Origin: Linepithema humile
Taxonomy: Eukaryota; Arthropoda; Insecta; Hymenoptera; Formicidae
NCBI RefSeq assembly: GCF_040581485.1
Contig: NC_090131.1
Span: 19,728,532-19,792,531 of the forward strand
Reading direction: 5' to 3'
DNA length: 64,000 nt
Part shown: positions 1 through 11,662 of the stretch, in pieces
Numbering within the stretch: the stretch's first letter is position 1
Layout of the letters: each line of letters opens with the position of its first letter
Made by a program: the position numbers and the translations under genes
The notes under the pieces: model-generated
What the model was told of the DNA's origin: nothing
The model's input: only the letters and a program-made list of their open reading frames with translations
Database searches by the model: none

Positions 1-866
<866 letters not shown>

Positions 867-1040
867 CTTGTATCAACGGATCGTGAAAGCCCCGCATGAG
901 TATGAAATCACTTTTCTCGCGTCGCCAGAACACGCGAGGCGGTGGCCGGCCAGACGCCTTGCACGACAACGTGGCGTTCTCACCCTCGAGAACGGAAACC
1001 TCGCCGTCCGAAGTGCCAGAACTTAGAATATCAGGTGGTA
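867..1040 (-). CDS. DIP-family gene, coding exon 4: linker and first half of Ig2
   Basis: This 174-base exon completes Val160 and encodes residues 161-217 plus one base. PPDIL is the Ig1-Ig2 linker of the family. GEVSVLEGENATLSC gives strands A'-B with a sequon at Asn181 and Cys186. GRPPPRVFWRRE gives strand C with Trp198. The exon ends at FHDPLIQ, before the strand carrying the second Ig2 cysteine (family pattern G-x-Y-x-C), so at least one more exon follows off the left edge. The acceptor is tctttctcag ending at 1041 and the donor is CAAG|gtgaga (GT at 866-865), phase 1. Only about 126 bases separate the donor from the end of a 459-base dinucleotide repeat. Open frames that run from this exon into the repeat are read-through artefacts. 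Confidence 0.95.
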
Positions 1041-3447
1041 CTGAGAAAGAACAAGATCGAAGAATATTATCAAAGCAAAGGCGAGATGTAATAAAATGCA
1101 TAAAATTGTATTATACGATAACGCTAGAAACTCACACTATCCAAGTTCGCGATAAACTTGGAAAAGTTTCTTACGTGTATGCAGATTTAAATTGTCTGAC
1201 TTTCTGACGTCCAAATTGCAGAATGTGAGTGTTCTATGCAAATGTACTAAGATAAAATTAAAACAAAACAAAATATGCAGTAAAATAAAATAAATTAAAC
1301 TGAAATAAGCTGTGCAAAATGCGCCAGACCACGATAAGGAAGAATTATTTCATTGAAAAATTATGCTATCTAAAATCTGCGCAACAATATATATATCATA
1401 GTGAATTACTGGGATCACGAAGGATATGTTGTGTCAAAAATTTATGACCGCAGAACAAAAATATTTCCGACATAATTCTTTGTGTCTCCTGTGAAATTAA
1501 TCTCACGTTACTCATGCGTTTTTCGAAGTGAGTTTTATTCAATTGTATCCCATTTCGTAAAATACAATATGGAAAATTAATAATCTATCCTGTTTGTTTT
1601 AATCATATTCGCGAAAAGAAAAAAATGAAATGGCAAAATTCTTTTAAATTAATATTTTATATCGTAATTCATTTCATTGTTGCCATATTGAACTGGCCGC
1701 TGGGAAGCATGTGTAAAGTTCGATAACAAAAGAATAATAAAGCGGTTGTATAGCAAGCGCGCTTTCTGAACTGCATTGTGTGTATACGAAATGTAAAGTA
1801 TACAAAACGTCATCGCGCGGCCTTTGTGGAATGGAACGAATTTCTCGATACACCGCTTGCGCGCGTCCATTTATCATAAAATTCAACACGTGTCCGAAGA
1901 TTATGATGCAATTTCGCCTGACGACGTCGCTCCGACCGTTGTCTACAACGGCGAAACAATTTACGAATCGGAATCATTTCGCGCCGCGCAAAACGATATA
2001 TCTTCATATAAGTCTCTTCGACGTCTTCGCCCAACGTTTGGCCAGAACGAAACTTCGCAGACGGAAACTGGTTCGTCGACCGTAAAGAATCCATACCGTC
2101 GTCGTTCTAACCCGATTTAACCCGAGACGTAGTTGGCGAGCACGACCGAAAAATCATCTCGGAATCATTCCCGTCACACTCGACGGAAATGAAATATCGG
2201 CGGGACATCCTCAGCGAGAAGGAAGAGGGGACGCTCTCCTGATGGAATTCCGTCCAATTTTCGCAGAGCCGTTCGATTCGTTTCAATTACAATCATTCAA
2301 GCCAGACAAGTATGTCGCGAACGGAACGACGTAAAAAAAAGAATGGCATTTTCTCGTGTTTCCGCACAAAGGAATTTCATTTCATTCGGCAGCGAAAGAC
2401 CGCTTTTTGGCGTCCGACAACGCACAGGCACGCACGCGGATGGCATGCATTCCCGTTTAATCCTTTGCCCCGAGTCCGTCCTCTCACGCACGAAGTAGAT
2501 AGATGATATTATTCGTAAATCTATTGCCGAATTTGTTGGTGATGTAAAAGTGAAAAATCGCACATTTCATGACGCCACGGCAAGAAGCGCGCTGCGCGTA
2601 TCTCGACGAGAAATTGACGCGACAGCTACGATATTGCTGATGTATAAGTCGAGCGTAGTAAATATTGAGTTGCGCGTGTTATGCCGGTGTAATTAGCGTT
2701 AAAAGGATAATGTAAATTTAATAGAAACAGTTTAGCTTGATGTTTGCGCGTGAGCCACAAAGTACTGTGAACATCCATCAGCTGATGCAGTCAGTGAACA
2801 CTCTCTTGGCGGATACTCTCCGCCAGGTAGACTTTCGAACTTCGTTATCGCGTTTAATTAAACTATAAATTAAGGCGCAGCCGTTAGCCGTTTTTTATAT
2901 GACCGATAATGCTCCTTGTAAACTAACTCGCGTTGAATCGATATTACATTTTCTTGTGGAATACACGTGAAGTAATTCATCATTAATCAGATCAGATTAA
3001 ATGATACGCGCGCTTGAATCATTCAGTAGATTCCCAGGTGGGATTATAGAATTTAAAGACGAGAAAACAAGAGTCCTGATATTTCACGAGCCATCATTTC
3101 AGCGCTTTTTTTGAAAGTCGGTTAACGTCGAATCTCCCCCCGTCATAACTTACCAAAAGATACCACGACAGGCACTTTATGCATTATACGCATGAATAGG
3201 CACGGCGAGAGAAACCATCGATGTCACACGACATAGATAATACCTGCACACGTGCGCACGACGGTCCATTCAAACGCGCTGCTGTAGCGGCGAGGCACGC
3301 ATACTTTCCGACCCCTAAAGCCGGCGTCGGGGCACCCGGTCTAATCGAAACGCAGTACGTGCGTATGTGATGTCCTATCCAACGGCCGCAAACCCGGCCT
3401 GCCTGGTCGGCCCGGGAATGCGACGTAACGCGTGCAATTAGGCATAC
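1041..3447 (-). other. Intron 3 of the DIP-family gene
   Basis: This 2,407-base intron lies between the Ig1b and Ig2 exons, with gtatgc at its 5' end and tttctcag at its 3' end. The sequence is AT-rich near 1.2-1.7 kb and mixed elsewhere. Several overlapping short frames on both strands at 1.65-2.5 kb show no domain and no splice support. No mobile element or RNA gene was recognised. Confidence 0.9.
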
Positions 3448-3694
3448 CTAGGACGTCCACGCATCCCAGCTGGCTCAGCATGGGCTTGGTGTTGAGCTGG
3501 CACATGTAACAACCACGGTCGGCCTCCTTCAGCGCGCGGATATGTAGCTGCCACGTGGCCTCCTCGTCCTCCCGCGACTGCGTCTGATTCTTCGTCTTGG
3601 CGTTCTCCAAGGTGACGAAGAATCGGGGCGAGTGGGTGACCCGGCGATCACCCATCGATAGTATCGTTTGATCCTCGGCACGCAGCCATCCCAC
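3448..3694 (-). CDS. DIP-family gene, coding exon 3: second half of Ig1
   Basis: This 247-base exon encodes residues 78-159 plus one base. It starts VGWLRAEDQTIL (strand C with the domain tryptophan, Trp80), continues with the R-x-x-x-x-P-R-F-F-V strand and W-Q-L-H-I-R, and ends with ADRGCYMCQLNTKPM, which holds the second disulphide cysteine (Cys142). The tail QLGCVDVL leads straight into the VPPDIL linker. An additional cysteine, Cys139, lies in the G-C-Y-M-C motif; it occurs in several DIP paralogues as I recall. The stretch between strands D and E (residues 108-124) is longer than in many family members, highly charged, and holds an N-glycosylation sequon at Asn113. The acceptor is ccgtag (3695) and the donor CTAG|gtatgc (GT at 3447-3446). 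This is the most diagnostic exon of the window. Confidence 0.95.
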
Positions 3695-5174
3695 CTACGG
3701 CAAATTTATACATCGGAATTTTTCTCTAGTAAAAATGGGGAGGAGAGGCTAACACCCTGTGGATTTTCTCGCTGATCGAATGTGGGATCGCCTCTTTCTC
3801 GACTGATGTGAATTTCAATCGTCGAATAATTGCCGGTCCCTTCTACATGGATTGAAATTTAATCGAGATTTAAATGTGGGAATATTGCGGAATTTTCAAT
3901 CGCGACTTCATAAATTATTCCTTGATAACGACACGCGCATACTATTCTCGCGGGATTACACGCATAAATGTATGAGCTCTGTCCCGTCATTAACGCACGT
4001 TACAAACGTTTAACAACAAATTTGCGTCGATTAATTTGAAGTAAATTTTTCTTTTAATGGATCTTTTAACTGTATAATTAGCATAAATAAAAGACAGTTT
4101 TCCGTGACGAAATTAAAGTCATTTATCAGCCCATACATTTTCTGCGGTATTCGAAACTAGTCTTTCCACTTTAAAAAATAATACAGAAGATCGCTATTGG
4201 AAGGATGATGTTATTTTACTTAAGTTCTCTTTTCTCCGCGAATTGTTATTTTTGCGCGACTTTAATGGAACTGCACGAATGTCGGTTTTATTTTTCAAAG
4301 ATTAGCAAGGTAGATGTGCCATGGAATATCCGATTAATCTGTTGTTTGTATGACTTTTTTAACACAATTACTTGCGTGGAATATAGTGTATCTATTTTTA
4401 ACTAACATTATTTTAAGCTTGCTATACTGGCTTTCAAGTGTAATAACAACGAAAGTTATACAACTTGGCGATATACAAATAATTCGTGGTGTATTTTTTG
4501 AAAAATAATTTGAATATTATGTGATTACCGCTATTCAGATGTCACGTGATTATCGCAAATGTGACGTCATGGCCGTGTGCAGATCAGTTCACAGGAATAT
4601 GACGGAAAGATCGGACGTGAGCAAAAGTCGTTCTGTGTTTCGTGTGTGTTTTTTCTTCTTCGAGGTGAGTTCTGTACACAACGTCGTCGAACAAATGTCG
4701 ACAACGTCGAATCCAACGACGCACAGTCGTCACGAAATGTTACAGTGCATGGCGGTCGCGTGATTGTTAGTTTTTCAACATTCGTAAAACGGATTGCGTT
4801 CGTCCCGTCGGCTGTTGCTCGTCGTTTTTTGAACGTCCGCACGATGCAGTTGTTGCGCTTATGCATATCTCGGAATCGTCGGCAGTATTGAATCTAGCAA
4901 CGGACAAACATTGTGAAGCATCATACCGCGTACGATCGATCAATCTTTCGGCATTCATTCATTCAAAATTAATCGCGTCCGTTGCATTGTTAGCCAATAT
5001 GCAAGGTAGCGTCGGTATGAAGTTGTCTCTTTAGAATTCTTTCATATCTCATTGTCAGCACTGCTGGCATTATCAGCAATGTTGACACCATTTACACTGT
5101 GGGCAATGTTGGTAGTACCATTAGTTTGCTAGTGTCAGCAATGTCGAATCGTGAAATCAAGGTGTGATCGCGAC

Positions 5175-5196
5175 TTAACCTAACCTAACCTAACTT
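5175..5196 (-). repeat. Interstitial telomere-like (TTAGG)n run
   Basis: The plus strand reads ttaacctaacctaacctaac, which is three to four copies of CCTAA. The motif is the canonical arthropod telomere unit. So few copies within an intron suggest chance or a relic of repair rather than a chromosome end. Confidence 0.7.
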
Positions 5197-5399
5197 GACG
5201 TAATCTTTTCGCCATACGTAAAGTACATCATATGCTCGTCATCGTTCGCCGAAACTAATCTTCCAGCAACGACGTAAAGTTGTGCCGTCTTTCAAGCTTT
5301 TTAAACAGCGATCATCATATTTCGCGTTATTCTAGACAGAATTATTTCGCGTGTGTAATAATCGAGATTGTAACAATCGAGAATTCTCATATTTTGCGT

Positions 5400-5557
5400 T
5401 GAAAGTGTATTGTGTTGTGTGTGTGTGCGCTCGGAAGTGTCGTATAAAATAATCGGTCGTATCGTAAGTGATAATTAGTGCTATAATTGTGTATATTAGT
5501 GTGCTTCGAGCAACAGGAATAGAGAGCTGACGGATTGCAGCGGTTGGACATCAGCTG
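5400..5557 (+). other. Candidate untranslated plus-strand exon ending in a strong donor
   Basis: The sequence up to 5557 ends in CAGCTG followed by gtgagtaaat, close to the consensus donor on the plus strand. The segment has stop codons in all frames nearby, so it would be a non-coding first exon of an antisense or nested transcript. The left boundary is arbitrary. There is no other support, and consensus donors occur by chance in sequence this long. Confidence 0.12.
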
Positions 5558-6135
5558 GTGAGTAAATTTTAGTGCTATATTATGTGACTTATTATTTATT
5601 TATTTATAACACTTGATAATATCGTTGAACAATTAAAGTATTAATCTTTAGTCTATTTTTGTGGATTAAATAAGAAATAAAATATTTCTTTATTTTACTG
5701 CATTGTGTAATGTATTAAATTTGACATTTCGCTAAAAAAAGACTGAACGTGATTAAACGCAAACAAGGAAATCCGATTTTTAAGAAATAAAAAGAATTAT
5801 TAGTTTTATATGAACGTATTTCGGATATCATTATTTTATGTACGTATTTTTTTATCCTATATTATATTATTGGTATTATTAAATTTTCAATTTTTGTACA
5901 AACTATAAAAGGCACCTTGTTTGCTACAATTTTTCAAAAATTATCTTTATTAGAAATGAAAAGAAAATATTATGTGTTATGAAATTTTTAATAAAAGATT
6001 ATTTTTTTCATGAATAATTTAATTTATAATTGAGATCTACATTAAATATTGGAAACTTATTTAAACATTTAGAATTTAGGATTTTTCTATTTTCTTTTCC
6101 ATATGCTATAAAGTTATATAGGTTTGTTATTATAA

Positions 6136-6294
<159 letters not shown>

Positions 6295-9200
6295 TTATTG
6301 TTTTCAATCTATCAAATAATAATCATTTTATTGCGAATTGTGGTAACAGAAATGTTTAAATATACATTTTTTCATAAAAGAGTATATTTATTTAGAATTT
6401 ATGACAATATTATTTTCAAGATGCGATATTATTTCATAATCACATACATAATATACAAGTTTGAAGATTCTGAGAGATCGTTCAGTAAAGTATCCATCCT
6501 GTATTTCTGCAAAGAGTCTGTCGAAGCTATTAACGTGATGTAGCTCGATCCGTATACCATAATGATATCTAGCAACCGTGTGCGGAGATTAACATCAAAT
6601 ATCGCCTGCGTGTCTTTCGCTCGTGTCCCCGTTATAGGTTTGACGAAGCCGGTATGATCGAGACGCTCTCTCCGAACAATATTATATCGCGCACTATCGT
6701 CGAGTGCATATCCACGCGCGTATCTGTGTGTGTGCGTGTATGCGGCACGTCGGCAGTAATTGCTTTTAGGCAAGTACGGCATATTGTACTCGGCTTACAC
6801 CGAGTCGGGGTCAGGCCGGTGCGGTCGGCGACGGCAGTGCAGGAATCAGCGGCGACGAAAGGTTCAATTTAACGTCGTATCTAGCTGCAGCCGCCTCACT
6901 TAACCGCCGCCGCAGCCTTCGTCGCGTTATCTCTAACGATGCACTTGGTAATTAATCTCAAGTGACTGTTGTGCGACCTATATAACCACCTCTGGCCATA
7001 CGCGGCCGGTTTACATGCCGTGCTGGGCACACCGCCACCGGTGTGTGTTACCCATATATACCTGTGCGACCTACGCGTGTACCCTGGCCGCAACCTCAGC
7101 GGCGAGCTCAGACGAAGGGCTTGATCGCTTAAAACAGGGTTAATTGGCCTTGAGGACACATACTGTGTCCACTTGATACGCGTTAATATACGGCTAACCA
7201 CACGGTTATGATGCAAGACCGAAATTCATACGAGAAGTAAAATTTTGTTCTCGAAGATTATTATTGGTTTTATATTTACAATTTCTATTTAGTTTTGTTG
7301 AAAATATTACATTCAAAAACTGTTTAATTTTATCACTTGAGGAAGATTTGAATATGAAATAAATGATATAAATCGGTACTCGAATTGTAGCATGTGTAAC
7401 GATTATATTAAATTATTATTTTAAAATTTTTGTGCGCCATTAAGTCGATATAAAATGTTATTTATATTTTTCTCTTGATAACATTATAAAAATGCCATAT
7501 AAATATATAGTTAAATATTTTATTAATACTTTGACAAAACTATGTTGACAAACAAGTTTTTGAAAATTAAATATAGAAATATACGACTAGAGTATTATAA
7601 CACACAAAGGTTAAGGATAAAATTAATTTCGAAATGACATTTCTGTTTTGTGATATAAAAGCGAAAAAAATGGAGACACTTTTGAGTTTTCTTTATTGAA
7701 AAAATAATTGTGATTTTTTTTGTAAAAGCGGTACCATTTGTTATCATGATAAAGAGAAAGCGGTGAACTGTGTGCCGTACAGTTTAATCGAATCGATGCA
7801 TAAGTAGTCCAATATAAATCGAGCTTCCCATAGAGACGACCATTCGCGCGGGAAATGCGACACTCATGTCTCTAGTCATAGAAAGAGGGACAAGAATTGC
7901 AGAGAAAACTGAGAGATGACGTTTGAATCCTTTCGTTATCGATGGTGCCTTAAGTACATTGTCGCGAAGGAACAACAGTTTTGTTCTGCATGAAATGAGA
8001 GGAGGCGCTATCAACGTCGACTTGCGAGGTCATTATCTCCGCGGAGAGAAGATAACGATTCGTTCGATGCTATCCCTGGAATAATGCCGTCTTCTCCCTT
8101 CGCGGAAACGGCATGCTTATCGCATAAAAAGCTCCCGGGGGCTTACATCGCGACTTGGTTCGGCATTTTGCATGGTCACGATCCTGAAAATCGGCGAATA
8201 TCCGTAGCAGATAATCTCCGAGAGATTCGAAGGGATAATTAATGAAATATAAATCTGAGACTTTTATTTCGCTGCACGTTTCAGGTAACATTTGTTTCTT
8301 CTTCTATTCTCGTCGCGATATCAATAATACGCGGTACGAACATATTTTTTTAAATAACTTTGTTCCCTCAAATGTATTTTTGATCAGATTTTCTTCGGGG
8401 ATTACTTAACATTCTACGGAGATGGAATAATATGTAGTAAACATCTGTATGCGTAGTACGAATCTGTTTGCATATAAGAAGATGGCACATCAATATTTTA
8501 TGATTAAATTTCTTTGGCAAATAAAATCGCATGAACCGAGAAAAGACACTTTATCTTAATATTCAATTAAAAAAAAAATTTAATTAGTAATTGTGTCGCG
8601 AACGTAGATGATAGGCTATGTTCATATTAAGACGGCTTCTATTATGGATGCTCAAGATGCTTAATGATAATCTTTTGCATCAAAGAGACTTGAATATTAA
8701 TTAGGCTGTTAGAGATACGAATCGTCTCCCTCTGTAGACAGCACCGCTGCAGAGTGTCTCTTAATTAAATATGAAAATAACAGATAAGAATATTTAAATA
8801 CAATTTACTGCTGTATGAAAAATGAATATAAATGAGAGATATGTTTTAAACTGACGTTTGATCTGATAAAAGAGTTGAACAAAAGTCAAATAGTAATTAA
8901 TGAATTAATTTATGTCATATTCAAAAATATACACAATAGATTTTTTAATTTAAATTTAAATTAAATTATTAAATAGTATTAATTATTTTTAAAAATATGG
9001 GTCGCGAAGATAACTAGCTAAGCTAGCACTAAAAGAAAACTAGCTCACATTACTAAAAATAATAATTGAAACGTGTTAAGCAATTGATTTATTTATCCTA
9101 AGAATTGTAAATTATACTTGCTCTAAAATTGTTTATATTTGCTTTGTATGCAGAAAATACTTGGCGATTGCACTTGCATCGCAGCGATATAAAGAGACAA

Positions 9201-9899
9201 GAGACAGATATAAAGGGAAAGAAATATTTTTTATATTATACGTAATGCATGTCAAGGAAACTAGCTAAATAATACGTTCGAGATAGTTAACAAGTAACTA
9301 ATTATTTGATCGAATTACTATCGGTGGTGATCGCGTTGGAGTGATTGCGCGCGGAACTAGAGTTTAATGAGATTAGCAGGATATTCGGAGGCAATGCGTA
9401 ATCGGCTTGAGTCCTTTGAGCAGGATAACCGATCGTCCGATGGAACGCTGCACGGCCAATCGTTACACGATTTTTCTTCTTTTCATTGCAATTCGAAAGA
9501 TAGAGAGAAAGAGAGAGAGAAAAAGAGAGACAGTTACTTGTAGCGAGCGTGCAGTTTCATTGTGTTCCTTAACTTAATAACTGAAATAGTATTTCTCTGG
9601 TTATTCGTACGTACGTTCGTCTGTACGTAGGTTGCATTACCTCCGTCGTCTACGGGTTCGCTTTTATCCCGAGGATTTTCCACGGGCTCGTTGCAACAAG
9701 AAGCGCTCGCTTGCAACGCGGAAAGAGACGCGGAGAAAGACTTCCTCTTTCTTCGGTTGATAAATTAAAAACGAGTTCTATACTCTTTCCCCGCGGACGG
9801 AACCGCACAACCGCCATTTCCACCGCTAGCCTTTGTAAGAGCATTAGCACCTTGAATCCAAGGCTTACGTTTCTTCGTCGCTTGAGTATAAATCTTTCC

Positions 9900-11330
9900 C
9901 TCTATTCCCCTTTCGTGAATCGTTCGTGACGGATCCGGTGCCGGCGGCTACCGGAGAGTGAGAGGGAAAGAGACAGTAAACGGCCGTGGTAAGTTTCTCA
10001 CATTTCCCGCCGTCCAAACGAGGCGCAAAGTATTTTCCCCGGGAAAAAAGCGTCTCCGGACGGACGGGCTCGATGGCTGACACACATTACCCGCGCAGTT
10101 ACGAAATTCCCCGGTGGGCACGTCGACGGCGGTCGGTCGGTCGAGCGAGTCCGGTACCCCTCCGGTGTAATATTTCGAGAGACCCCGCGTCCCACGAATC
10201 TACGTTAGCGCTAAGAGATTGCTCCCCATACCCCGTTACCCGCGGCCGCCCACCCATTCCTCCCTTCTCCTGTCCGACCGTCACCCCTTTTCCTCTTCCT
10301 CTCTCTCCATTGTAATCATGGAAACAATCATTCTTCTCTCTCCCCGGCTCCTCTTTGGTCCGACTGCGCTCTCTCCGCCTTTTCTTTCTCTCTCTCTCCC
10401 TCTCTCCACCTCTTTCCCTCTTTCTCCTGCATCCTCACCATCTCGAATCCGCGCGCACTACACTGCATTTCAGTCTTTCTCGTTCTCTACTCTGCCACTT
10501 CCGCCTCTGTTTCCTTCTTCTGTCTGTGTGGCTGTTCATCTCTGTCGCTCTCCCTCCGGATCCACGGCGGATTTCAGTATAATGTCTCGTTCTCTCGTTC
10601 TCTCGCCGATAGGAAGCGCAATGTGTTTGTGGCGCGGAGTAGTGCCTCGGTGCGGCGTGCTGATGGCGGTGGCAATGGACGGTCAGCGGATAGTAGTGTT
10701 GGTAAGAGTGCTAGTAGTAGTGCTGGCGGCAGCGGCGGCGGCGGCGGCGGCGGCGGCAGCAGCGGCGGCGGCGGCGGCGGCGGTGATGGTGGTAGTGGCG
10801 GGAGCTACCCTTTCGCTCGCAGCAATCACCGATTTGTCTGAATAAGCCCCGGGCAAGTATATGCTCATGCTTACCCTGGGGAAACACCACTCCGGCCAAC
10901 TCGCACCCTCCCTCCCTCTCACTCCCTTCGTCCTCGTGGTTCTGCCTGCTCGCGTTCCCCCTCGTCGCGCCAGCAATCTGCGGTGCTGCTGCCAGGCGAG
11001 CACCCATCCTCCCCCTCTCATTTTCGGCATCCTCGAAAATGCTTCCGTTCATCGACGCTTGATGGGGAACGTCCGGGATACGGCAATAGGCCGAGAGCGA
11101 AAAAGAAGAGAAACGCCATCCGTGGAAGTTTCTCTCCTCGTTGTATTGTCGACGTTGGAACTGGCATTACGGCGGAAGGGCAAGAAGACGGGCGACGATG
11201 AGTTTCTTTACCGGTCTTCGCAAACAGGGAGGACAGTGCATAATTCCTTCCTCGCAAAAAGATCTCGCGAGCATTATTGCGGTAATCTTGATCGTGACGA
11301 TGTAATACACGAGCCTGTTGATTTTAAGGA
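9900..11330. other. GC-rich, CpG-dense island inside intron 2
   Basis: Base composition shifts sharply from the AT-rich surroundings. The island has many CG dinucleotides, long pyrimidine-rich blocks (10.26-10.56 kb) and a GCG trinucleotide repeat. Frames of 100-200 aa on both strands arise from this composition, including a poly-Ala frame ending near 10845. None shows a domain. It could be an internal promoter or an untranslated exon of an alternative transcript, but nothing in the sequence proves this. Confidence 0.4.
10725..10783. repeat. (GCG)n-type trinucleotide repeat
   Basis: This is an imperfect GGC/GCA triplet run of about 59 bases, read as poly-Ala or poly-Gly in different plus-strand frames. 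It sits in the GC-rich island of intron 2. Confidence 0.9.
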
Positions 11331-11631
11331 GATATACAACTAATTATTGCGTATTGTAGGAGGGATTAAATATTTAAAAAATTACACACGGTAAAGAATA
11401 AAGATATTCCTAAGAATAATTCCGTAATTTGCCGCCATGTTGAAGAACATTTCGTGATTGCGGTGCGAAAAAGAAGTGTTTCTGTCGCGGTCGCATTACA
11501 TAACGCGTGTTAAATTCACTGAACAATAAGGAAGTGAACATTCTCCTGAGTGGGCAGTGAGATATGACTTAGTAAACTTGCAACTTCGCTCAACTATAAA
11601 GGACGATATCTCGCGCGCGCGATGCAGAAAG

Positions 11632-11662
11632 AAAGAGAGAGAGAGAGAGAGAGAGGAGAGAG
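11632..11662. repeat. Short (GA)n repeat
   Basis: This is a GA dinucleotide run of about 30 bases with small interruptions at its 3' end, in intron 2. Confidence 0.9.

Noticed and set aside
10219..11052. 208-aa plus-strand frame with poly-Ala and overlapping minus-strand frames
   Set aside because: Composition follows CT blocks and the GCG repeat. There is no domain, and comparable frames occur on both strands.
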